Assembly (NCBI GenBank): GCA_031282245.1
Contig: JAITEB010000015.1
Coordinates: forward strand, 62,001 to 126,000
DNA from: Oscillospiraceae bacterium
GTDB lineage: Bacteria; Bacillota; Clostridia; Oscillospirales; Ruminococcaceae
Length of the DNA stretch: 64,000 bases
Reading direction: 5' to 3'
In this document: positions 43,289 through 50,890 of the stretch, piece after piece
Numbering within the stretch: the stretch's first letter is position 1
How the letters are laid out: each line of letters starts with the position of its first letter
The notes under the pieces: generated by a model
What the model saw: the letters and a program-made list of their open reading frames with translations, nothing else
What the model was told of the DNA's origin: nothing
The model's database searches: none
Made by a program: the position numbers and the translations under genes

Positions 43289-44071
43289 ATGAAAAAAATA
43301 TTCCTGTTATTTTTAATAATGATTTTTGTGCTTTCTTCTTGCGGAAAAACAAGCTCACCCGTTGAAACTGAAAGTATTGCTGAAGCAGAAAATAGCGTCG
43401 AAACCGAAAGCGCCACTGAAATAGAAAGTGCTGTTGAAGTTGAAAGCACTACCGAAACCGAAAGCGCCGACGAAACTACGCTGGCTGCAGCTGAAGTGCT
43501 CAGCGTCGAACGCGACGAAGAAACCAGATGGATTCATGCACGCATTTTGTTCAATGGGTTTTCCATGGGAACTGACAAGAAATCCGCGCCTATTGTTTTA
43601 GAGGTGGATTTGCCAGAAAGCTGGAATCCAAAAGTGGCAAGTGAAGACGAAATACATCCATTTCGAGGCGCAGTCGGCATTTTTGACGTTTGGGGCTGTA
43701 TTGGCGCTTTTGGCGGCGCCGCAATAATTTATACAGATGAAAACGGCAATCTGCCAACCCCCAAGACGGCCTATCCCAGTTTGATTTACAATGATTTATT
43801 CATGTCATCATGGTATAGTTGGAGCGATAATTATACTGTGATTCAGAAAACCGAAACCAAGTCGACTGCCACTGTTGATGTATACTCTACTATTTTGGGA
43901 GATGGCGGCGGAATTGGAAAAAAGCCGTCTCGGATTCACTGGGGGATACTCTCATCTGACCTTGACTTAATGCAGTATGTTTATATCGAAATTGACCGCA
44001 GCGCTATTACTATCCGCGAACATTTGGAAATTATCGCCAAAAGCGTAAAGCTGGAAGCATATCAGGGCTAA
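43289..44071 (+). CDS. Lipoprotein with Glu/Ser/Thr-rich repeat linker
   Basis: A 260-residue predicted lipoprotein (hydrophobic stretch, lipobox VLSSC at about 18). Residues 25-65 are a low-complexity linker of repeated ETES/EVES units. The remaining 190 residues contain ILGDGGG and many aromatic residues, and are not a family I recognise. The linker would hold the folded domain away from the membrane. It follows copy B of the upstream element and a terminator closes the gene. Confidence 0.8.
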   Translation: MKKIFLLFLIMIFVLSSCGKTSSPVETESIAEAENSVETESATEIESAVEVESTTETESADETTLAAAEVLSVERDEETRWIHARILFNGFSMGTDKKSAPIVLEVDLPESWNPKVASEDEIHPFRGAVGIFDVWGCIGAFGGAAIIYTDENGNLPTPKTAYPSLIYNDLFMSSWYSWSDNYTVIQKTETKSTATVDVYSTILGDGGGIGKKPSRIHWGILSSDLDLMQYVYIEIDRSAITIREHLEIIAKSVKLEAYQG

Positions 44072-44118
44072 ACCGCCAAATCCGCGATTGTATATTCTCT
44101 CAATAGGTTCCAGAAAAG

Positions 44119-44157
44119 AAAGTCCTCCGGAAGGCAAAAAGCCTCCGAGGACTTTTA
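44119..44157 (+). terminator. Terminator after the 43289 lipoprotein gene
   Basis: AAAGTCCTC (44119 onward) pairs with GAGGACTTT; GGC and GCC extend the stem inside, and TTTTAT follows. Confidence 0.85.
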
Positions 44158-44226
44158 TAACTAGGTGGAGCGGGCGCGGCTCAAGCGATTCAATCGGAAA
44201 GCTGATTTTTTACCCCAGGTATCCTA

Positions 44227-44255
44227 TTGATATGCGGCGGAAAATATGTTATAAT
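44227..44255 (+). promoter_or_regulatory. Sigma-A promoter of mgtA
   Basis: TTGATA (44227-44232) and a perfect TATAAT (44250-44255) are exactly 17 bp apart. The start would be near 44262, which gives mgtA a leader of about 250 nt. Confidence 0.8.
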
Positions 44256-44306
44256 AAAATTAACGCTTGGGTAAAAAATATATAATCAAGGGGCGGTGGG
44301 AAAACT

Positions 44307-44393
44307 ATGGAGATACAGAGTAGTGGTGACAGTAGACACAGGGCCGTGGTTTTCCCGGAATTGCTTTGTACTTCTGTCATTTGGGCAAGCTGA
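44307..44393 (+). CDS. Putative 28-residue leader peptide of mgtA
   Basis: A short frame in the mgtA leader with an ATG 5-6 nt after a G-rich GGGGCGGTGGG site. It begins MEIQSSGDSRHRAVVF, has a hydrophobic C-terminal half and ends WAS-stop. I do not recognise it from known MgtL peptides, which are Pro-rich. It ends about 120 nt before mgtA, just ahead of a foldable segment. Its translation could report on Mg2+-dependent ribosome behaviour; this is inference. Confidence 0.5.
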   Translation: MEIQSSGDSRHRAVVFPELLCTSVIWAS

Positions 44394-44419
44394 AAAAACA
44401 TACGGCTCTGGTTTTGCTG

Positions 44420-44498
44420 TTCATACATTACGTGTTTGTTCAAACGGGCTTTCCGCCGGATAAAAAACATGCGGAAGGTCCGGATATTAATGTATGAA
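44420..44498 (+). promoter_or_regulatory. Foldable leader element next to the mgtA ribosome-binding site
   Basis: TTCATACATTA (44420-44430) and TAATGTATGAA (44488-44498) are perfect 11-bp complements that close a junction holding two inner hairpins: GTTTG/CAAAC near 44434-44446 and TTTCCGC/GCGGAAGG near 44450-44478. The closing helix abuts the GAAAGG that serves mgtA. CATAC also occurs at 44399-44403 and could compete for GTATG, giving two alternative folds. Confidence 0.6.
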
Positions 44499-44511
44499 AG
44501 GTTGATGTAAA

Positions 44512-47166
44512 ATGGCTTTCTGGAACAAAAAAGCAAGCAGGCTCCAAATTCAGAGCGAAACCGAGTATGAACTCCGCAAATTTTCCAACGATAAATTAGA
44601 AGACGTTTTTACACTGCTCCACTGCGCCCGAGAGGGGCTTTCTTCCGAAGAAGCGGAGGAGCGCCTTGACAGAGACGGGCAGAATGTTATAGTGACCGGC
44701 AAAAAAGACAGCGTGCTGCGGCGGCTCGCGGGGGCTTTTATAAACCCTTTTAATACAGTGCTTTTTGCCGTGGCGATTATCTCTTTTGTGACTGATGTGC
44801 TTATGCCTTCCCGGACAAGCCCGTCGCAGCTTTCGGATTATACGACAGTTTTGATTATTTTATTCCTGATTTTCTTGTCAGGCATAGTGTCGTTTGCGCA
44901 GGCTCAGCGCTCAAACAGCGCCGCCGCCGCGCTCTCCAAAATGATCTCCAACAAAGTTGACGCTTTCCGCGACGGCAAGCTCACCGAAATCGGAATTGAA
45001 GAAGTCGTTGAGGGCGACGTTGTCAAGCTTTCGGCGGGCGACATGATCCCCGGCGACGTGCGCTTTATCTGGACAAAAGACGCCTTTATTTCCCAGGCCG
45101 CTTTGACGGGAGAGGCCAATCCAGTCGAGAAGTTCTCAGAGCAGAAAGAAAACAGCGAATCCCTCACAGACGCGGCAAACCTTGGCTTTATGGGTTCCGA
45201 CGTGGTCAGCGGAAGCGCCCTGGGTCTTGTGCTTTTCACCGGTAACAGGACATATTTCGGCTCCATGGCGGAAAGCCTTTCCGGGGACCGCGCAAAGAAC
45301 AGCTTTGAGCGCGGCGTTGATTCCGTCAGCAGCCTTTTGCTGCGCTTCATGCTGGTAATGGTGCCGATAGTTTTTGTCATTAACGGCATTTCCAAGCACG
45401 ACTGGGGCAGTTCCCTGCTTTTCGCCGTATCCATCGCGATAGGCTTAACGCCGGAAATGCTGCCGGTTATCATGTCCTCCACACTTGCCAAGGGCGCTGT
45501 CTCCATGTCCAGGCAGAAAACAATAGTTAAAACTTTGAGCGCAATTCAAACTTTTGGGGAAATTGACGTGCTTTGCACGGATAAAACCGGCACTCTTACA
45601 GAAGATAAAATAGTGCTGGAAAAATATATGGACGTGCGCGGCAACGACGACGCGCGCGTTCTGCGCCATGCATATCTGAACAGCCACTATCAGACGGGAC
45701 TGAAAAATCTGATAGACCTGGCTATTATTTCTCGGGCAAGCGAAAACGGGCTTGACAACCTGACCCGGAATTATACAAGGGTTGACGAGATTCCCTTCGA
45801 TTTTGCCCGGCGCCGTATGAGCGTCGTTCTGGTTGACCGCAGCGGCAAGCGCCAGCTTATCACAAAGGGCGCGGTTGAGGAAATTCTGTCAATCTGTTCC
45901 CTTGTGGAGTACAACGGCCGGATTCTTCCTCTTGACGAAAAATTAAAGGCTGAAGCTTTGTCTGTTTACGAAAAGCACAATAAAGACGGTTTGCGAGTGC
46001 TTGCTGTCGCGCAGAAAAACAACGTCGCCGGGATAGAAACTTTCGGAGTGAAGGACGAAAGCGAAATGGTGCTTCTGGGCTTTGTCGGTTTTCTGGATCC
46101 CCCGAAGGAAAGCAGCGCGGCGGCCATCTCCGCCCTTAAAGAACACGGCATACGCGTGGTCGTCCTCACAGGCGACAGCGAGGGCGTGGCCGTGAAAGTC
46201 TGCAAAAAAGTGGGCGTGAACACCGAAAAGTACCTGCTGGGCAAAGACGTTGAAAAAATGAATTATGAAGCTTTGCAGAAAGCCTGCAAAACCTGCGACC
46301 TGTTCGCGAAGCTTTCCCCCGCGCAGAAACAGCGCGTAGTGACGGCTTTTCAGGCCAACGGGCACACTGTCGGCTATATGGGCGACGGAATCAACGACGC
46401 TCAGTCGCTTCGGCAGGCGGACGTGGGGATTTCCGTTGACAGCGCGGTTGATATTGCAAAAGAAACCGCCGATATTATTCTTCTTGAAAAAGACCTGATG
46501 GTGCTGGAAAAAGGCGTTGTTGAAGGCCGCCGGACATTCGGAAATATAGTAAAATATATCAACATGGCCGTGAGCGGAAATTTCGGCAACATGCTTTCGG
46601 TTATAGTGGCAAGCGTTTTCCTGCCGTTTCTGCCCCTGCTGCCGGTGCATATCCTCACGCAGAACCTGCTGTGCGACTTTTCTCAAATGGGCATACCGTT
46701 CGACAGGGTTGACCGGGAATATATCGCCAGGCCCAGAAAATGGGACGCAAGCTCGATCAAGCGCTTTATGTTCGTAATGGGTCCGCTCAGCTCGCTTTTT
46801 GACATTTTGTGCTTTATAATCATGTATTTTGTTTTCAAGGCGAACAGCCCTGCTGTGCAGGGGCTTTTCCAGTGCGCGTGGTTTGCCTTTGGAACTATTT
46901 CGCAAATCCTGATTGTCAACATGATAAGAACCCGCAAAATCCCCTTTGTGCAGAGCAGGCCTTCGCTGCCGCTGGTGCTGTCAGGCTTTTCCGTCATCGC
47001 TGTTACGCTTTTGATCGCCTTTATCGCGCCGCTTGCGCGCGGTCTTGAATTAATTGCGCTGCCGCTTGGGTTTGTGCCCTGGCTGCTGCTGCTGCTTGCG
47101 GGCTACTGCCTGCTGTCGCAGCTTATCAAAAATATGTATGTGCGCCGTTTCGGGGAATGGCTGTAA
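44512..47166 (+). CDS. mgtA: Magnesium-translocating P-type ATPase
   Basis: An 884-residue P3B-type ATPase. It has the N-terminal cation-ATPase segment, AALTGEANPVEK, the MgtA-type AIGLTPEMLPVI (about 317), the phosphorylated Asp357 in CTDKTGTLT and GDGINDAQSL in the hinge, with ten or so membrane helices. It imports Mg2+ when the ion is scarce. GAAAGG lies about 8 nt before the ATG, next to the closing helix of the leader fold. It is probably controlled through the 250-nt leader. Confidence 0.95.
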   Translation: MAFWNKKASRLQIQSETEYELRKFSNDKLEDVFTLLHCAREGLSSEEAEERLDRDGQNVIVTGKKDSVLRRLAGAFINPFNTVLFAVAIISFVTDVLMPSRTSPSQLSDYTTVLIILFLIFLSGIVSFAQAQRSNSAAAALSKMISNKVDAFRDGKLTEIGIEEVVEGDVVKLSAGDMIPGDVRFIWTKDAFISQAALTGEANPVEKFSEQKENSESLTDAANLGFMGSDVVSGSALGLVLFTGNRTYFGSMAESLSGDRAKNSFERGVDSVSSLLLRFMLVMVPIVFVINGISKHDWGSSLLFAVSIAIGLTPEMLPVIMSSTLAKGAVSMSRQKTIVKTLSAIQTFGEIDVLCTDKTGTLTEDKIVLEKYMDVRGNDDARVLRHAYLNSHYQTGLKNLIDLAIISRASENGLDNLTRNYTRVDEIPFDFARRRMSVVLVDRSGKRQLITKGAVEEILSICSLVEYNGRILPLDEKLKAEALSVYEKHNKDGLRVLAVAQKNNVAGIETFGVKDESEMVLLGFVGFLDPPKESSAAAISALKEHGIRVVVLTGDSEGVAVKVCKKVGVNTEKYLLGKDVEKMNYEALQKACKTCDLFAKLSPAQKQRVVTAFQANGHTVGYMGDGINDAQSLRQADVGISVDSAVDIAKETADIILLEKDLMVLEKGVVEGRRTFGNIVKYINMAVSGNFGNMLSVIVASVFLPFLPLLPVHILTQNLLCDFSQMGIPFDRVDREYIARPRKWDASSIKRFMFVMGPLSSLFDILCFIIMYFVFKANSPAVQGLFQCAWFAFGTISQILIVNMIRTRKIPFVQSRPSLPLVLSGFSVIAVTLLIAFIAPLARGLELIALPLGFVPWLLLLLAGYCLLSQLIKNMYVRRFGEWL

Positions 47167-47209
47167 ATTTATAAATTCTCCTGAGGATTCACAAAAGGAT
47201 TAACGCATA

Positions 47210-48721
47210 ATGCCTAAAAAGAAAGTCTTTATTATTGGGGCCGGACCCGCCGGCCTCAGCGCAGCTTATGAGCTTTTGAGCAGAACCGATGAATTTAATA
47301 TAGCGCTGATGGATAAATCCGACTGTATCGGCGGGCTTTCAAAAACCGTTTATTATTCGGGGAAGCCCCGCGCAACGCTTGGCGGGCATATTTTCCGGCC
47401 CGGGAACGAGCGCTTTCTCGCCTTTTCCAAAAAATTCCTGACATTTCAGGGAAGACCTGCCATAGACGACCTTCTGCTGGACAAAAACGTCAAAACGGTC
47501 AGGGGCGGCGCGGACCCCCAGCGGGAGGATTCCGTCATGCTTTTCCGGGACGGTTTGTCAAGATTTTTCCGCAAGGGCAGTCTGTGGGATTATCCTCCGA
47601 CCCTTCATCTGCGCACAGTCGAGACGCTGAAAATTACCGAAGCGGCATTCATGGGATTAAGCTTCGCAAAGGCCAGAATTATGCGGAAAACGCCGCATAC
47701 CCTTGAAGACTTTTATATCAACCGATATGGCAAGGCTCTTTACGGCGAGTTTTATAAAGATTATCTCGAAAAACTTTACGGGGTGAGCGCGTCCGAAATA
47801 CTGACAGATTACGACTCGCGGAAATTTATAAGCCTTCCTGAGCCTGGCCGTATAAAAGCAAAAGAAAAAGAGCTTTTGACAGTCGTTCCGGAATTCAGAG
47901 AAGATTTGCAGTTTGAAGAAATTTATTACCCTAAATTCGGCGCGGGGCAGCTTTGGGAACGCGTCGCCGAAGAAGTGGAAAAACTTGGCGGGAGAATATT
48001 AAAAGGCTGTTACGCGGAAAAATTTATTTGCGAAAACAGCCGGATAAAAACGCTTATTTACACAGAGGGCGGCGTAAGCGGCAGTATGGACGCCGATTAT
48101 ATTATTTCTTCGGCCCCGCTGGGCGAATTTGTGCCCGCCGTGGAAGATTACAAAAAACCGGAATCTGTTCAAAGAACCGCCGAAAAATTGCAGTACAGAA
48201 ATTTTGTCGGCGTGAACGTTTTGATGAAAAGCCTTGAAGCCCAAAATATAACGGGCTTTCCCACTCTTGGAAATATCATACCTGACAGCCTGATTTATGT
48301 TTTCGAGCCGGAAATAAATCTTTGCCGCATTCAGGTTTACAACAACCTGTCGCCCTATATGCTGAATAATCCTCAGCGCAGCGTCAGTCTCGGGCTGGAA
48401 TATTTCTGCGGCGGGGACGACGGTTTCTGGAACCTGAACGACGGGGAAATCGCCGAGTTTGCCGCCGCCGAGCTGGCCTCAACAGGTCTTATAGACCGCC
48501 GGAAAGTGCTTGAAATGAACGTCGAACGGGCGGAAAAAGCTCTCCCGCTTTACACCGGCTCATATGCCGATATTTCCGGGTTGAAGACTTATTTAAGCGG
48601 CATTGAAAATCTTTGCTGCGTCGGCCGCGGCGGACGGCACAGCCAGCTCGACATGGAAGGCGCCGCGCAAAGCGGCTTTGAAGCCGCAGACAGAATTATA
48701 AACAGCGATTTGCAGGGCTAG
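47210..48721 (+). CDS. FAD-dependent oxidoreductase (amine oxidase/protoporphyrinogen oxidase-like)
   Basis: A 503-residue flavoprotein. The N-terminal FAD Rossmann motif is VFIIGAGPAGLSAAYELL, followed by DKSDCIGGLSKTV, and near the C-terminus there is NLCCVGRGGRHSQLDMEGAAQSG, a second FAD contact. It resembles the amine-oxidase/UDP-galactopyranose mutase-like group often found with cell-surface sugar genes. The substrate is not deducible. AAAGG lies before the ATG, 43 nt after mgtA. Confidence 0.85.
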   Translation: MPKKKVFIIGAGPAGLSAAYELLSRTDEFNIALMDKSDCIGGLSKTVYYSGKPRATLGGHIFRPGNERFLAFSKKFLTFQGRPAIDDLLLDKNVKTVRGGADPQREDSVMLFRDGLSRFFRKGSLWDYPPTLHLRTVETLKITEAAFMGLSFAKARIMRKTPHTLEDFYINRYGKALYGEFYKDYLEKLYGVSASEILTDYDSRKFISLPEPGRIKAKEKELLTVVPEFREDLQFEEIYYPKFGAGQLWERVAEEVEKLGGRILKGCYAEKFICENSRIKTLIYTEGGVSGSMDADYIISSAPLGEFVPAVEDYKKPESVQRTAEKLQYRNFVGVNVLMKSLEAQNITGFPTLGNIIPDSLIYVFEPEINLCRIQVYNNLSPYMLNNPQRSVSLGLEYFCGGDDGFWNLNDGEIAEFAAAELASTGLIDRRKVLEMNVERAEKALPLYTGSYADISGLKTYLSGIENLCCVGRGGRHSQLDMEGAAQSGFEAADRIINSDLQG

Positions 48722-48756
48722 AAATTTGCCGCCCCTGACGAATCGCTGTTTTATTT
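48701..48756. terminator. Bidirectional terminator between convergent genes
   Basis: AACAGCGATT (48701-48710) and AATCGCTGTT (48741-48750) pair perfectly, with an inner CAGGG/CCCTG, followed by TTATTTA. It separates the flavoprotein gene and the GH65 operon. Confidence 0.7.
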
Positions 48757-50883
48757 AGATTTCAGCTCCGCTTTTCCCGGAGTTATGTCCGCAAGCATAA
48801 TCTGCCCCTCATGAATAAAACGCAAACGCAGCCGCTTCCAATGCCGCGGCGGACAGGGCCTGAGCGAAGGCTTGCCGTCACTGTATTCCAGCCCCGCGAA
48901 ACCTTGCGCCAGAACTTTCCAGGCTCCCCCGGCGGCGGCGGGGTGCGTCCCGCCAATATACACAAGCCCGGCCCACTGCTTGCCGCCCCCGCGAAGCTCC
49001 GCGCAGGCGCTTTTCATAAAAAACGGGTAAGCGGCTTCCGCATTCCCAAAGCGGCAGGCCAAAAGCGCATACATGCACGCGCTGAGCGACGAGCCATGTT
49101 CTGTGCGCGGCTCGTAGAATTCCCAGTTCCGGCGCAGTATCTCTTCCGGATAATCCTGCGGAAACATCGCCAGCATGGTCGCAACGTCCGCCTGTTTGAT
49201 AATCTGCGTGTCTCCCGCCACGCCATGGCTCCCGCCCCAGTATTCACGCGGGTCCTTCAGTCGCGAACGCGCTTCCGCAAGGCTTGCGTCTTCCAGCGAA
49301 AAATAGCCGTCGAATTGCTCAATCAGGCCGCTTTCTCCCGGCTTTGGCATATAGAAATTTTCCCGCAGGGGCCTGATTTCTTCCAGAAGCGCGGCAATTC
49401 CGCATTCCCGCTCAAGCTTTTCATCTTCCTGCAAGATTTCAGAAATTTTTTCCAGCGCATCAAAAACAAATAGCGCCATGCGGTTTGTATATGCGTTATT
49501 GTTCACGCGCTCGTGATACTCGTCCGGGCCGACAACGTCGTGGATTTCCCAGCGCTTCCTGGCGTTCGGCATGACAAGCAGGGATTTATAAAAGCGGGCG
49601 CACTCCGCAATTACCCTCGCGCCGCCCTCTTTAAGCAGAGATAAATCTCCTGTGCGTTCTATATAGCGCATAATCCCCCAGACGACCGCCGCCGAAATAT
49701 GCGCCTGCTTGTCTTTGAAATAAGTCCGAACAGGCCGTTCTGTAAAAACGTCCGTAATATTATAGTCCGAACACGCGTCAAAGCCGCCCTCCTGACTTTC
49801 CCAGGCGTAAAAAGCCCCTTCCCAGCCGTAGGACGCGGCTTTTTTCAAAGCCCCCGGCAGAGTCTCAATCCGATAGCGCAGCAGCGACCGCGCGATTTCC
49901 GGCTGGCTTGCAAGAAAATAATCAAGCATAAATATCTCGCTGTCCCAGAAAACCGCGCCTTTGTATGTCTGCCCGGAAAGCCCCCGCGCCGCGATTGAAA
50001 CCGCGCCGCCGCCGCGCGGGGCGACGCAGTTCAGGTGATACAGCGAATAGTTCATGGCAAGTTCAGCTTCTTCGTCGCCCTCTATTTCGACAAGGCTGCA
50101 GTCCCAGATTTCGTCCCAGCGGGCTTTGCTGGCTTTCAAAAGATTTTCATAGCTCCCCGCGCAGGATTTTTGCGCCGCTTCCGCAGGGTTCTGCAGGTCC
50201 TTTGAAGTATAAACCGCACAGACGGAACTGAGCGAAAATTCAACCCCCGCTTTGAGTTCCGGCAGATAAATCGCCGTCCCCCGCATGAATTCATCAGGCG
50301 GAAGGCTGAAATTCCGGCTGACCGCCACAGTTCCGCCGCTCTGAACAGCCGCCTCGCAGATCAGAACGCCGTCTTTTTCCCCAAATTTAACCGAGCTGTA
50401 GTGCGGCCCGTGAATGTCCCAGACATCCGCGTCAATGCCCGCTTCAAGTTTCACCCGCATATCCGCGTTCGCGCAAAGCGTGATTTTCAAACCCAACAGA
50501 TGGGAATTATCCATGCTTGCGAAGCGCTCCGCGCGCAAAGTCAGCCGCCCTTTTGCCAAATTCCAGACAGTTTTCCGGGAGGCCAGCCCATATCTGAAGT
50601 CAAGACGCTGTTCATGCTCCGCCGGAGGGAAATCCTGAACGCGAAGCGCTCCGCCGTTCACACTAACAACAGTATAAAACGGGTTGGGAGCATTAAGCGG
50701 CTCGCGCCAGCCGTCGTCCGCCTGATCATAGATACCGGCCAAATTCACCGCGGCAAGCTCTTTTTTCGTGAATTCCTCAAGCGTTCCCCGAACGCCCATA
50801 TAGCCGTTGCCGATTAAAAACCGATTGCCGTCGTCCGGTATGCTTGCGGGGTCGCATCCGGTTTTAGAAATTTCAAATTTCAT
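48751..50883 (-). CDS. GH65 glycoside phosphorylase (second copy in operon)
   Basis: A 710-residue GH65 protein. The catalytic region IHDVVGPDEYHERVNNNAYTN holds the general-acid Glu, and VFWDSEIFMLDYFL is the family substrate segment. GH65 members are inverting phosphorylases (maltose, trehalose, kojibiose, nigerose) that release beta-glucose-1-phosphate, or occasionally hydrolases. No signal peptide, so it acts on imported sugar. The ATG at 50883 has AAAGGTG upstream and lies 8 nt after the previous gene. Specificity cannot be read off. Confidence 0.92.
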   Translation of the reverse strand: MKFEISKTGCDPASIPDDGNRFLIGNGYMGVRGTLEEFTKKELAAVNLAGIYDQADDGWREPLNAPNPFYTVVSVNGGALRVQDFPPAEHEQRLDFRYGLASRKTVWNLAKGRLTLRAERFASMDNSHLLGLKITLCANADMRVKLEAGIDADVWDIHGPHYSSVKFGEKDGVLICEAAVQSGGTVAVSRNFSLPPDEFMRGTAIYLPELKAGVEFSLSSVCAVYTSKDLQNPAEAAQKSCAGSYENLLKASKARWDEIWDCSLVEIEGDEEAELAMNYSLYHLNCVAPRGGGAVSIAARGLSGQTYKGAVFWDSEIFMLDYFLASQPEIARSLLRYRIETLPGALKKAASYGWEGAFYAWESQEGGFDACSDYNITDVFTERPVRTYFKDKQAHISAAVVWGIMRYIERTGDLSLLKEGGARVIAECARFYKSLLVMPNARKRWEIHDVVGPDEYHERVNNNAYTNRMALFVFDALEKISEILQEDEKLERECGIAALLEEIRPLRENFYMPKPGESGLIEQFDGYFSLEDASLAEARSRLKDPREYWGGSHGVAGDTQIIKQADVATMLAMFPQDYPEEILRRNWEFYEPRTEHGSSLSACMYALLACRFGNAEAAYPFFMKSACAELRGGGKQWAGLVYIGGTHPAAAGGAWKVLAQGFAGLEYSDGKPSLRPCPPRHWKRLRLRFIHEGQIMLADITPGKAELKSK

Positions 50884-50890
50884 ATGCGAT

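Noticed and set aside
44262..44511. M-box (Mg2+) riboswitch in the mgtA leader
   Set aside because: The conserved core blocks of the M-box (GGTGAGGCTCC-like segment and ACTGC-CAGAAATG region) are not visible; the leader is better described by a short frame plus a folded element.
45943..46905. A 320-codon open frame on the minus strand inside mgtA
   Set aside because: It is antisense to the conserved mgtA frame, has no family features and no ribosome-binding site; it reflects codon bias of the real gene.
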